DNA of 64,000 bases from Unio delphinus (taxonomy: Eukaryota; Mollusca; Bivalvia; Unionida; Unionidae): contig JAQISU010000123.1 in assembly GCA_029339505.1 (NCBI GenBank), positions 3,456,501 through 3,520,500 of the forward strand. Direction: 5' to 3'. The notes beneath the pieces were generated by a model. That model made no database searches. It saw only the letters and a list, made by a program, of their open reading frames with translations, and had not been told where the DNA came from. Shown in pieces: positions 25,498-34,315 of this stretch (position 1 is the stretch's first letter; each line of letters opens with the position of its first letter). The position numbers and the translations under genes are program-made.

Positions 25498-26832
25498 TTA
25501 AGATTTCACAAACAAACTAATTTGTAAAACCTCACCTCGTAAATCAATCAGATTATTAGATTGGTCAGTGAGTTTGAAATTAATTCTCGTTAACAAATTA
25601 TTATGACATCGCATATAGACTAGATTAGTTGGGTCTTCAATAATTAGAAATCCTGGAGGAGCCGTTGGTGCAAATGAATATAAAATATATCCTTGCTGAG
25701 CTTGATTTGATTGTTCGAGATTTATTTGATAATTTCCTTCGATAACATCACATACTAAATTGAGCGCAATCACTGTTGAAATATTCACATTGTTCGGAGC
25801 AATATGTCTACCGCCGCCTTCTGGATCATTATTAAATTTCAGAATATTTGCTGGGGGATTCTTCGATTTTTTCCAATTATCGTGGATTCTTTTGAACCCA
25901 ATATCAATAGCATCGTCAAGTTGTTTCTTTAGTTTATCCGGATTATATCCAGGGATTTTAAAATCTTTAATCTCCGTTTTATTAATATTGTATAGATCCG
26001 CAAACTTATCATGTAAGATTTCTTCATTTAATACTTCTTGAATAATTTTCGAGTGAAATATTTTCATATCGTCGATGATTTTATTACCCGTTTCTACGAC
26101 GTTGATAAATTCATCCTTGGTGAGAGAGCCGGATTTAATAGATATTAGCAGTCGTGAAAAATCATTATTCATTACTGTGAAATTTCCGTTAATGAGAGGA
26201 ACATAAATTGATTCAAAAATTTCTTTATTCAAGAATTTATTAGGAGCATAATCTTGATAATTTTTGACTTCATTGACGGGTTTTATTTTGTTGGTGATAT
26301 AATCGGATTTCTTAGGTTCGGGTGGAAAATCCTTCGAATTTTCTCGCGAGTTATCCGGTGGTAATTCAGGCCATCCTAACACTGATCTTATAGAACTCTG
26401 ATAAATATCTACAACGTATCCTTCTGTATTTATCTCGATAGCGGATGATAATGTTGGTTCGTGAACTGTTATAGCGATTTTTGATTCTTTTCCAGTGAGA
26501 GATTTTATTCTTCGTTGAAATTCAGCATTGATCTGTTCGATTTGATATGACCCAGTTGGTATAGAAACAACCTGCCAATCTGGTGTTCCGTCTTCACGAT
26601 TCTTGTTTGCAAATACCAAGGAATTATTCGGTTGTTGACCACCAAATGCTACCGATCTAATATTAGGCCAGCTATGATACACTCGTAGTTTTGCTAGTGC
26701 GATCTCGCTCACGGGAACGGGGTTTGGAAAATTAACACTAAATTCGGGACGTGTTGAGGTTATTGATATCGTGCTTGTTTTCACCGGTGTTGTATTTGTT
26801 ACTATTTGTTGAAGTAGTTCTTGCGACGACAT
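25498..26832 (-). CDS. penton-like minor capsid protein (element A)
   Basis: 444 residues from an ATG at 26,832. It occupies the slot next to the TIR. It has a beta-rich N-terminal third (ISITSTRPEFSVNFPNPVPV, residues 23-42; VYHSWPNIRSVAFGG), a helical central insertion (about 180-350) and a beta-rich C-terminus (INFKLTDQSNNLIDLRGEVL). The 'display of tension at jelly-roll' pattern, its length and its company with capsid and protease suggest the vertex (penton) protein of the particle; this is a family inference, not a motif match. Its first 95 nt overlap the end of the membrane-protein gene in another frame. The homologue in B (57,108-58,484) is broken. Confidence 0.72.
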   Translation of the reverse strand: MSSQELLQQIVTNTTPVKTSTISITSTRPEFSVNFPNPVPVSEIALAKLRVYHSWPNIRSVAFGGQQPNNSLVFANKNREDGTPDWQVVSIPTGSYQIEQINAEFQRRIKSLTGKESKIAITVHEPTLSSAIEINTEGYVVDIYQSSIRSVLGWPELPPDNSRENSKDFPPEPKKSDYITNKIKPVNEVKNYQDYAPNKFLNKEIFESIYVPLINGNFTVMNNDFSRLLISIKSGSLTKDEFINVVETGNKIIDDMKIFHSKIIQEVLNEEILHDKFADLYNINKTEIKDFKIPGYNPDKLKKQLDDAIDIGFKRIHDNWKKSKNPPANILKFNNDPEGGGRHIAPNNVNISTVIALNLVCDVIEGNYQINLEQSNQAQQGYILYSFAPTAPPGFLIIEDPTNLVYMRCHNNLLTRINFKLTDQSNNLIDLRGEVLQISLFVKS

Positions 26833-27295
26833 TATTATTATTATTCTGCTCTAATTTCAGCATTGTTGATTTATACAATTGAGCCATAGTTGAAAATTCG
26901 CTATCTGATATTGTTGTGTCATCCAACGACGATGATATCAACGAGGATAATTGCGAGTAACCGGCAGATGCAATATGATATTTAATTAAATAATCATGTA
27001 GTTTACTCTGGCTACACGATGATAGTTTTTTTGTGATCCCAGTTAATATACCAGCAATTGTAGCCACTGCGGAAATAGCGATTGGAACTACGACCGGAGC
27101 AATCATTGTAACCGAAGATAGTATTATTCCAGCAGCAGTGATTACTCCTGACACCGAGTACACGGTGATATCAACTGTGGTTATTCTTCGTTTGTATTTT
27201 TTGATTTTTATTTGATATTCTTCACAGAGAGAACTGAGTTTAGTTTGAAACTCTCTGACTTGATCATAGCGATACTGATTCGATGATGGAGTCAT
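26738..27295 (-). CDS. two-helix membrane protein (element A)
   Basis: 185 residues from an ATG at 27,295. The N-terminal 45 residues are charged and helical (VREFQTKLSSLCEEYQIKIK). Two hydrophobic segments (about residues 50-70 and 70-90, VITAAGIILSSVTMIAPVVV then PIAISAVATIAGILTGI) form a helical hairpin. The tail is Asn/Ser/Thr-rich. It would sit in a membrane or act as a lytic capsid component; no family is recognised. It is conserved in B (56,645-57,196, intact), so the protein is under or was recently under selection. Its 3' end overlaps the penton-like gene by 95 nt. Confidence 0.75.
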   Translation of the reverse strand: MTPSSNQYRYDQVREFQTKLSSLCEEYQIKIKKYKRRITTVDITVYSVSGVITAAGIILSSVTMIAPVVVPIAISAVATIAGILTGITKKLSSCSQSKLHDYLIKYHIASAGYSQLSSLISSSLDDTTISDSEFSTMAQLYKSTMLKLEQNNNNNVVARTTSTNSNKYNTGENKHDINNLNTSRI

Positions 27296-27367
27296 TTTAT
27301 TTTAAAAGCGTTAGCATTTTCAATTACAAATTACTTTGTAATTTTGAATCGTGAAAGAATTTTTAAA

Positions 27368-28393
27368 TTAATTTAATTGTTTACTTAAATCCGCTACGAA
27401 TTCTACGTACCACGTTACTGAAACCTTGACTAGATTTTTATCTGTATTCGTTATCGTGAATTGTTCGGTTGTATTCTTGTCGATTATCGTTGATATTGTA
27501 TTATTGACTCCAGATGAACTACTTGATGATATATTGAATTGAGTCGGTGATACTATTGTTAATCGATAAATACCCTTGACTGCTGCGGTTATGTTTAAAA
27601 TGTTATCTGTAGGTGTCCACGTATATGATCCGTGTTGAATCGTGTATACTACGTTGATGATAGATTTATCATGAGGAATTTTTACTTTTTCAACAACGTT
27701 TATCATTCTCTTTGCATCACCCTCTATTGCGATGTTGAATGTTTTAAGTTCATCGATGGATTTTTTAATATCGGGAAGTGTTATTTCAATTTTATCAAAT
27801 GGGCTCCCAATAAACTTATCCATGAGGTTTTTACGAAACGTCATAAATAGTTTCGTGTGTTTTTCATATTCGGATTGAAGAGTTGCTAGTTCCAATATAG
27901 AATCTTTTATTGTGGTGAGTTTTGGTGTGGTTACTGGTGGATTTCCAAAAAATTCTAGCAGGGGTTTATCAATTTTGTCAACTATATTTCTTTGTAATGC
28001 AGTAAACTGGTCAAATACAATTATATGATCATCATACTTATCATTAAGCGATTTCAATGAATTTACTGTGTTATCATATGTTGCTAATTTATCCGTAATT
28101 GTTGAAACAAGTACACCTGGTTTGAGTTTACCCTCATCAGAAAATAACGCGATAGTATCCTCTGCTGCGTCTCGTTGTTTAACCAAAATATCATTAAGAG
28201 AGATATTACTACTTTTCAATTTACCCTGACGATCTTGAAATACAACTATTTCACCAGGATCAACATTTGCTAGGTTTAATATTTCGGATATTTCATCTTC
28301 GATTAGTTTTTTAATATCCTTGTTATCAACGGTTTCAACTCCACTATCAGGTTTTTTCAGCGATGATAAAGGTCGTCCCCAAATATCAATCAT
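27368..28393 (-). CDS. fibre-like protein with coiled coil and beta-rich head (element A)
   Basis: 341 residues from the ATG at 28,393 (conserved MIDIWGRP start, also used in B). The sequence upstream in frame has no ATG. The N-terminal 100 residues are conserved with B, the middle (about 110-230) is heptad-like and helical (KIDKPLLEFFGNPPV, LATLQSEYEKHTKLF), and the C-terminal 100 residues are beta-rich with a Ser run (VYTIQHGSYTWTPTDNILNI, ISSSSSSGVNNTISTI). This stalk-plus-head layout resembles trimeric viral fibres or C1q/TNF-like heads, so a receptor-binding spike is a reasonable inference. Not a named family match. An AT-rich palindrome pair follows the stop codon. Confidence 0.65.
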   Translation of the reverse strand: MIDIWGRPLSSLKKPDSGVETVDNKDIKKLIEDEISEILNLANVDPGEIVVFQDRQGKLKSSNISLNDILVKQRDAAEDTIALFSDEGKLKPGVLVSTITDKLATYDNTVNSLKSLNDKYDDHIIVFDQFTALQRNIVDKIDKPLLEFFGNPPVTTPKLTTIKDSILELATLQSEYEKHTKLFMTFRKNLMDKFIGSPFDKIEITLPDIKKSIDELKTFNIAIEGDAKRMINVVEKVKIPHDKSIINVVYTIQHGSYTWTPTDNILNITAAVKGIYRLTIVSPTQFNISSSSSSGVNNTISTIIDKNTTEQFTITNTDKNLVKVSVTWYVEFVADLSKQLN

Positions 28394-28466
28394 TATTATA
28401 GAAATATTTTCATCGTTTAAATCCGATGGATTTTCAATCAAAAATTCGTAGAATTTTCAAAGATTT

Positions 28467-28919
28467 TTAAGGAGATTTGCCGCTAGTATACTCATTTACT
28501 ACTATATGAGGTGGTTTCGAAAATCTTTTGGATATAGCATCAAGTACGTTTAATACTTCATTACCACATATTGGTGGATCAAGCATTGTTTGTGTTGGTA
28601 ACGTAGAATACCAAGTCTTCATTGGAAGGGTTTTAATATAACGCATAAATTCTTTCGGCGGCGCTAATCCATATGAGTCAAAATAAATAATCCCACGTGG
28701 ATCAATTGCGTAACAAACCCAGTGAGTTCCAGGTCCGGAGCTGTTATCTAAATTAATAATACCGGTTTCAACATCATTTGGTTGTGCCGGTAACTGATCT
28801 CTCATAAAAACCCCTCTGAAATTTTTTATTTTTAATTTTTTAGCTGTATCAATTAAATCAAAATTGGACATAGGAACTATATCGTTCCTGGAATTCGAAG
28901 ACCCTTTCCGCTGTACCAT
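28467..28919 (-). CDS. adenain-like cysteine protease (element A)
   Basis: 150 residues from an ATG at 28,919. Visible catalytic landmarks of the adenovirus-type maturation protease are His66 in GPGTHWVCYAI, Asp81 in YFDSYGLAPP, Gln110 in LPTQTMLDPP and Cys118 in PPICGNEVL. The NFRGVFMRDQLP box precedes them. It would cut capsid and core precursors during particle maturation. The 5' 43 nt overlap the end of the basic core-protein gene. A palindrome (AAAATTC-TAC-GAATTTT on the coding strand) directly follows the stop. Confidence 0.92.
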   Translation of the reverse strand: MVQRKGSSNSRNDIVPMSNFDLIDTAKKLKIKNFRGVFMRDQLPAQPNDVETGIINLDNSSGPGTHWVCYAIDPRGIIYFDSYGLAPPKEFMRYIKTLPMKTWYSTLPTQTMLDPPICGNEVLNVLDAISKRFSKPPHIVVNEYTSGKSP

Positions 28920-29338
28920 GAACTCGGGGTTCCTGGTAGTCTTAGACCCTTTCCTTTTTTTTTATACCCTTTTCCAGTTGCCTTTTTCAATGCCATTCCT
29001 GCCGCGGTACCAATAGCTCCTAATGCTGCTGCCTTCGCTACCGCTGGGGCTGCTGCGGCAATCAACCCTGGAATCAACCCTAACAACGGGAATATACCAC
29101 CAGTCTTTTCCATATTACGGATCGCACTTGTAGAAAGAGTAACCTGAACTCCTTTTTTTTCTTTCAGCGCTTTATTAAAATGATTAGTTTGAGTTTTCGT
29201 CAGCGATAGTTTATTTCCTCCGCCATTCATTTGATTAGGTTTCAGCGTTATTGTGGTTCCACATTGCTTAGCTGATTTGGATTGTAATTTTTTTATTTGA
29301 CCAGGTGTCAACGTAACATTGATATTACTATACGACAT
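28877..29338 (-). CDS. hydrophobic/basic minor virion protein (element A)
   Basis: 153 residues from an ATG at 29,338. N-terminal half is Thr/Lys-rich with repeated 'LTPGQIKKLQ' / 'LTKTQTNHFNKAL' blocks. An Ala-rich hydrophobic stretch follows (GLIPGLIAAAAPAVAKAAAL, about 85-105) and a Lys/Gly-rich tail with two GKGLR(L/I)PGT repeats. Adenovirus-like minor core or membrane-active proteins (pX/pVI class) have this character; the assignment is by composition and position between capsid and protease. The copy in B (54,654-55,100) is frameshifted at poly-A runs. Confidence 0.6.
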   Translation of the reverse strand: MSYSNINVTLTPGQIKKLQSKSAKQCGTTITLKPNQMNGGGNKLSLTKTQTNHFNKALKEKKGVQVTLSTSAIRNMEKTGGIFPLLGLIPGLIAAAAPAVAKAAALGAIGTAAGMALKKATGKGYKKKGKGLRLPGTPSSWYSGKGLRIPGTI

Positions 29339-29401
29339 TATACAAAATAGATTGATTCTAAATCGCGAGTCATTTTTAAAGAATTTTGGATTAAGAAAAT
29401 C

Positions 29402-30832
29402 TTACAGATTTTCCACTGGTGCATCTACTAGTCTCATTCGTCCACCAACACCTTCGAGTATCATTGATTTATCACTAAGAATGACAGCAACCGCTCTATA
29501 ATTATCAATAGCACCAGCACCAACAGGACGGGTTACACGAGCTCGGAAGTGTATATCAACTACGGACTGTTTCATCAAGTCAAGATGTTCCAACGAAAAG
29601 TAATAAATCGGATACAGACCTTTAAAATCCAATTGTGATATTTGTAGACCAGTATCTACATTTTGATCACGTCCCATAAATGATAGCAATCGATGATAAA
29701 CTCGTGCAATATGGTTTTGACCGTAATTAAGTTGTATATCCTCTGATGGTTCTTGTTGTCCGTTTATTTTTAGTGAAACTTCATTACATCCGATTTGATC
29801 AAATATCATATGGGAACGTTCTTGATTATCCAATCGCGTTCTATTCTGTAGCGCAATAAAAATATGCCGTGGAGCTGAAACACCCTGTCGTGCTGCCAAA
29901 TGCCATGTAAATGTACCATCAATATTAGAATCCATGGTATCTGTGGACGTTGTCAACCAGCTTAATAATCTCTTCCCCCCTTGATCCATAAATGATAGCA
30001 ACCGCGGTTCTACTGACAATGATGGAGTCAACACTGGCATCCATAATGTTAGTTTTGATAAATTTACTCTACCAGCGGCAACGCCAGCAGCGTGCCAGAT
30101 TGCATTATTATCAGTACCCTTTCTCACTAGTGCTACAGTATGCTTTACTCCATAAATAACTTTTCTGACGTTTCTACAAAATCCAAATATGTGATGGAGC
30201 GGAATCGCACATGAAAACCGTCGACGCTCTCCCTGTAATGTTCCTTTTCGTGTTGCAAACCCTAAATTGAAATTATTATTAACGCTTCCGAGAATATCAA
30301 AGGCAGCAGCTGGTCTGTCTCTATGTTCAGGGGTATCAAGTTGTGGATCAGCTGCAGTAGCTCTTGGAGTATGTATTTTAATATACGGAATGTGCTCAGC
30401 GTGATCAGTGATATCCTTAGAGAACATCATAGATGGACCAGCCGATCTAGTATAATCATCAGAATATCTCGCTAACCCGATTATTCCCGTAGCAACATCA
30501 ACTTCACGTTCAATAGATTCGATTTCTTTTCCATCAATGAGATATCTTGCGCTTTCAAATAAAGCCATGATGCCATTGTTAACAAAACCAACTCGGATAG
30601 TTGGGTCATCTGCATATGGTGTTTCATCATACTGTAAAAGTTCACCTTCAACTTCAATAAAGGCTTCAGCGGGTAAAAAGTATTTACTGGTATCATGAAC
30701 CTGAAGTTCAATTCTTCCACGAAGATCAGGTTGTACTGCGTGATAAGCGAAAAATTGATAATCACGTACAGAAGTATCTTTAAGCACTGGGGCTTCCATG
30801 TCAAATGCAACATCAGGGTTCTGTTTGAACAT
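29402..30832 (-). CDS. double jelly-roll major capsid protein (element A)
   Basis: 476 residues from an ATG at 30,832, preceded by an AT-rich promoter-like GGATATATAATAAAAA. It is beta-rich throughout, with a strongly conserved core shared with B: RDYQFFAYHAVQPDLRGRIE (24-43), FVNNGIMALFESARYLIDGK, LSKLTLWMPVLTPSLSVEPR, IFDQIGCNEVSLKINGQQ and a C-terminal YFSLEHLDLMKQSVVDIHFR. Length, position and neighbours fit the hexon-like capsid protein of Polintons/adintoviruses. The coding end carries a hairpin (GGAAAATC...GATTTTC) whose loop contains the stop codon. B's copy has two 2-nt deletions. Confidence 0.85.
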   Translation of the reverse strand: MFKQNPDVAFDMEAPVLKDTSVRDYQFFAYHAVQPDLRGRIELQVHDTSKYFLPAEAFIEVEGELLQYDETPYADDPTIRVGFVNNGIMALFESARYLIDGKEIESIEREVDVATGIIGLARYSDDYTRSAGPSMMFSKDITDHAEHIPYIKIHTPRATAADPQLDTPEHRDRPAAAFDILGSVNNNFNLGFATRKGTLQGERRRFSCAIPLHHIFGFCRNVRKVIYGVKHTVALVRKGTDNNAIWHAAGVAAGRVNLSKLTLWMPVLTPSLSVEPRLLSFMDQGGKRLLSWLTTSTDTMDSNIDGTFTWHLAARQGVSAPRHIFIALQNRTRLDNQERSHMIFDQIGCNEVSLKINGQQEPSEDIQLNYGQNHIARVYHRLLSFMGRDQNVDTGLQISQLDFKGLYPIYYFSLEHLDLMKQSVVDIHFRARVTRPVGAGAIDNYRAVAVILSDKSMILEGVGGRMRLVDAPVENL

Positions 30833-31542
30833 TTTTTATTATATATCCGATGGTCTAAATCAAAAATTCTGAAAGAATTCTGAAGGAATTTTGAATTGAA
30901 AACCCCAGGAATTCATTTAGAGAAAATCGATTTTCATGAAATTTTGTCGACGGATTAGCTAAAAAACAATACAAAATCAATAAAAAAAACATCGAAAATT
31001 CGATGACAACAACATATTTTAGCCTCACAGGATAAAAAATCTGATCAAAATCGATTTTCTCTAAATGAATTCCTTGGGTTTTCATCCTCGATTTTCATGA
31101 AATTTTGTCGATGAATTGCATAAAAACACTAGAAAAATGAGTAAAAACACTAGAAAAATGGGTAAAAAAAGTAAAAAATCTAACAAAATTAGCAAATTAT
31201 AAATATTTTATAATATAAAAATTCTAAAGAATTTTGAAAAGAATTTTTAAAATAAATATTTAGTTGGGTGTATTTTAATAATGATGATGAAAATATCTGA
31301 TAATGAAGATAGCGTTAGTAGAATCACAAGTGATTCTGACATTAATGATTCTGACACAAGTGATTCTGACACAAGTGATTCTGACACAAATATTAGAAAC
31401 ACTAGTGTTTCTACAATAACCATAACAACTGAGCATCCTATTCAAATAAATAGAATCACAAGTGATTCTGACATAAATATTAGAAACACTAGTATTTCTA
31501 CAATAACTATCATAATTGGAAATCCTGTTCAAATAAATATTT
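30833..31542. other. expanded intergenic region unique to A, with a 36-bp inverted repeat
   Basis: B has only about 60 bp between the corresponding genes. Here there are inverted arms at 30,899-30,934 and 31,047-31,082 (one mismatch in 36), a repeated 'gattttcatgaaattttgtc' at about 30,929 and 31,091, two 'aaaaacactagaaaaatg' copies near 31,123-31,160, and dispersed palindromes. A plus-strand open frame at 31,281-31,568 encodes a Ser/Asp/Thr-rich repeat (DSDTSDSDTSDSDT) made largely of palindrome copies; I doubt it is a gene. Confidence 0.6.
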
Positions 31543-32064
31543 CTAACGTTTCCGGCGAATCTTCTTAAAACCACTTCCCGAAAGCCCACTTCCGGCTATC
31601 ATATTTGCTGTTATATTATCCTGGGCGTTAGTCATTAACGACTGTAGTTTTTTATCCACGGCGTTATTTATTATTTTACTAACCTGTGTAGGCATTACTG
31701 CAGTAGATGGTAGTGAAGTCATTCCAGAAACACTAGTGTTTCTAATGCTAGCATTTCCAGGTTTTGAAGAATTTCGTCGTCGAAAATCACTTCGTGATTT
31801 CACTAACGCTGTTAGTTTATCCCGAGCGGCTGAAAATGCCTTACTAGCAAGATCACCAACAGTGTTAATACCCTTATCTCGGATAACATCAATTGCTTTC
31901 ATTGCTGCCTGTTTTGCAAATGGAGCCACTTTTGGAGCCATTCTTGAAAATAATCCCATTATAGTATTACCGAGACCATCTCCATAGTATACTCGGTATT
32001 TTGGTAATCGTGAGTTTACCACGTAGACGTTAGTTGGTTTATCATGGTTGTAGTGTATGATCAT
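31543..32064 (-). CDS. core/packaging-type basic protein (element A)
   Basis: 173 residues from an ATG at 32,064. A 'YYGDGLGNTIMGLFSRMAPK' block (26-45) leads into an amphipathic Ala/Lys helix (VAPFAKQAAMKAIDVIRDKG) and a basic C-terminus ending KKIRRKR. Adenovirus and Polinton core-type proteins share this arrangement of glycine-rich head, amphipathic helix and arginine-rich tail, so a DNA-binding virion core role is likely. Two adjacent 18-bp-type palindromes (31,726-31,758) are translated as GNASIRNTSVS inside the protein; B lacks them. In B (52,594-53,085) a TGA interrupts codon 24. Confidence 0.65.
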   Translation of the reverse strand: MIIHYNHDKPTNVYVVNSRLPKYRVYYGDGLGNTIMGLFSRMAPKVAPFAKQAAMKAIDVIRDKGINTVGDLASKAFSAARDKLTALVKSRSDFRRRNSSKPGNASIRNTSVSGMTSLPSTAVMPTQVSKIINNAVDKKLQSLMTNAQDNITANMIAGSGLSGSGFKKIRRKR

Positions 32065-32151
32065 TCTTCTATATACAAAAACACTAGTGTTTTTCCAAAT
32101 GCTAGTGTTTCCAATTATCTAATCACGAAATCCTACGGATTTCCAGTGACA

Positions 32152-33240
32152 TTAGTCACTATGATAACCATGAGAATTTTCGGCTAACTCCTCAATGAAA
32201 TCTCTATATGTTGCAATATCCATGATACCACCTTGAAATAACCTCCTACAGATATCAGCTGCTTCATTGATTATTTCCAGTGAGTTATTTCCGGCTCGTT
32301 TTCCTCCTACAAGTATTTCTAATCGTGCTATATCACCGAGAATATTACCAGGACATGTTACACTAGCGTGAAAATCTATAGGATTTTTACCAACTAAACC
32401 ACTACCCTTTTTTTTAGTTGTACCAGTTGCACCCTTCTTAGAATCAGCCTCTGCCATTATTTGTATTTCATCAGGGATTGGGTCTGCTGTGTATACTGGT
32501 GGTGGTACTGTGATCCCCTTTACCATAGCTAGAAATTGGTCATAATCAGGTTTTATTTTTTTGTTGATTTTATTTTCCCCGCGGTTTGCTAAAAACACCT
32601 TATTTGCCCAAAGGTCTTTACTGTTTATAAATTTTTTAGCCGCGTCGTCTATTAAATACTCATTTCTCTTATCTTTTTTAATGTTGTTATTGGTAAATTT
32701 AGCTAAACCATTGAGTGTTGGGATATTTCTGATTGTATTTAACGCATCAACTGTAAATATATTTTCAGGATTATAGTCCCCCCTTGGAACAGCTCCCACT
32801 TCTTCTTCTTGTTGTTGTTCTTGAAATTCTTCAGGTGGAAATGCTTGCGTTTCTAGTGAGGAAATATCAACATCACCTAATCGTTCAATTTCTTCCTGAA
32901 GTTCTCGTTGTTGTTCTTCTTGTCGTCTTGCAGCAGTTATTATATCACCAGGAAGTGTTTTTAATGATTTTTTCGTTTGTTTAGTTCGTTTTGATATTTT
33001 CTCTAACACAGGGAGAAAGGACTCTTTTTGCGAGCTTTCTTGTTTAGAGATTGCTGTTTTCACACCCTCAGTTGCACTAACAATAGGTTTGAAGAGTTGT
33101 TCTGTATCCTCTGTGAAGTCAGTCTGAAATAATTGCCGCTGTTGAAGTTTTTCGCGGATTCTATCACGAAGGGGTAATATTTTCTTAAGAGCTTCAAGTC
33201 TTTCTCTAGCTAATCTCGTTGTTAATGATTCTCCTATCAT
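32152..33240 (-). CDS. coiled-coil virion-type protein (element A)
   Basis: 362 residues from the ATG at 33,240 (conserved MIGxSLTT start in B; the longer upstream frame is not shared). N-terminal Arg/Leu-rich helix (LARERLEALKKILPLRDRIR), FKPIVSATEGVKTAISKQE, LPVLEKISKRTKQTKKSLKT, a Glu/Gln-rich segment, then a globular C-terminus (CPGNILGDIARLEILVGGKR). It is unrecognised by name, but similar helical proteins sit beside core genes in Polintons. The 3' end carries two palindromes. In B (51,509-52,571) a one-base insertion in a poly-A/G run near 52,320 breaks it. Confidence 0.7.
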   Translation of the reverse strand: MIGESLTTRLARERLEALKKILPLRDRIREKLQQRQLFQTDFTEDTEQLFKPIVSATEGVKTAISKQESSQKESFLPVLEKISKRTKQTKKSLKTLPGDIITAARRQEEQQRELQEEIERLGDVDISSLETQAFPPEEFQEQQQEEEVGAVPRGDYNPENIFTVDALNTIRNIPTLNGLAKFTNNNIKKDKRNEYLIDDAAKKFINSKDLWANKVFLANRGENKINKKIKPDYDQFLAMVKGITVPPPVYTADPIPDEIQIMAEADSKKGATGTTKKKGSGLVGKNPIDFHASVTCPGNILGDIARLEILVGGKRAGNNSLEIINEAADICRRLFQGGIMDIATYRDFIEELAENSHGYHSD

Positions 33241-33394
33241 TATTAAAAGAGTATCACTAATTGTTAAATTGCTTTGCAATTTTTAATTAAAAAATCCAAA
33301 GCATTTTAGAAATGCAAATCACTAACCTAAAAATGCAAATCATTTTAATACTTCCCCCTTACACACATAATTTTACTTCCTCATACCGTACTGG

Positions 33395-33784
33395 TTATAC
33401 AAACAAAGGAGGCTCTCTACGCGTGGGTTCATCACCTTCAGAGTTTTCCATTAATGTTTTTAATTGTCTCACTTTACAATTAATAAGTCTCTTTTGTTCA
33501 TATTCTAATCCTAATTGCTTACGTACACGTTCAACGATGCTACATAATGGTACGAAGACATTAACATCTTCAGTATTTACTAAGCTCTCACGTATAAGCT
33601 TTTGTATATTTTTGATTAAAAAATATTTCTTAGATAGAACATATTTTCCTGTCTGTTCTGCAAATTGTATATCCTCGAAATTGGTCATAATTTGATCACA
33701 ATCCAAACCTGAACATAATTTTACATTTTCATCCTTCAACTTGTTGATTTCAATAATAATCAATTTGAGATTTTCAATATTCAT
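33395..33784 (-). CDS. small helical protein of unknown function (element A)
   Basis: 129 residues from the ATG at 33,784 (start conserved in B, preceded by TTTTTATATATA). Helical and Lys/Glu/Leu-rich, with conserved blocks KLCSGLDCDQIMTNFEDIQF, GKYVLSKKYFLIKNIQKLIR and VFVPLCSIVERVRKQLG. No domain recognised. The homologue in B (50,909-51,241) is intact but lacks about 19 C-terminal residues. Confidence 0.7.
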   Translation of the reverse strand: MNIENLKLIIIEINKLKDENVKLCSGLDCDQIMTNFEDIQFAEQTGKYVLSKKYFLIKNIQKLIRESLVNTEDVNVFVPLCSIVERVRKQLGLEYEQKRLINCKVRQLKTLMENSEGDEPTRREPPLFV

Positions 33785-33899
33785 ATATATATAAAAATAT
33801 ATTTGTTTAAATGCAAAGTATTTTAAATACAAAGTATGAAAATTCTTTAGAATTAAAAATGCAAAGTATGAAAAATACAAAGTATTTTCAAAATGAATT

Positions 33900-33938
33900 C
33901 TGGATACACTAAGGTGTTGATCATCTTAGTATACCCAG
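33900..33938. promoter_or_regulatory. conserved imperfect hairpin (element A)
   Basis: CTGGATACACTAAG and CTTAGTATACCCAG pair across an 11-nt loop. The homologous site in B (50,744-50,782) has different stem bases that still pair, arguing that the structure rather than the sequence is kept. It lies at the boundary between the leftward late genes and the rest. Function unknown: possible 3'-end, insulator or replication signal. Confidence 0.5.
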
Positions 33939-34065
33939 AAGCTTAATGCGATTATAGGTGATTATGATTATATATAATGAATGACGACGGCACATTTACC
34001 GTTTTAAACCCCCTTGGTGTTTTATACATCAAGCAGCGCGCTCAACGGTTAACCGACAAACACAT

Positions 34066-34315
34066 AACAATAGATTATAGGTGAACAATGAATGAATTGA
34101 TTTCAATGACAATGACGACGGTACAACAATAGATTATAGGTGAACAATGAATGAATTGATTTCAATGACAATGACGACGGTACAACAATAGATTATAGGT
34201 GAACAATGACAATGGTATATACAATGAATTGATTTCAATGACAATGACGACGGTACAACAATAGATTATAGGTGAACAATGAATGAATTGATTTCAATGA
34301 CAATGGATGACGCGG
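34066..34315. repeat. 59-bp tandem repeats (about 4 units)
   Basis: Units start 'aacaatagattataggtgaa' and include 'gatttcaatgacaatgacga'. Copies begin at 34,066, 34,125, 34,184 and (after a 14-bp interruption) 34,257. Absent from B. They sit in the longest non-coding stretch of A, a plausible control region or origin, but no function can be read directly. Confidence 0.9.

Noticed and set aside
25760..26041. Plus-strand 93-codon frame inside the penton-like gene
   Set aside because: Antisense shadow of a conserved gene, not preserved in B.
33312..33695. Plus-strand 127-codon frame opposite the small helical gene
   Set aside because: Antisense to a protein conserved between A and B; not itself conserved.
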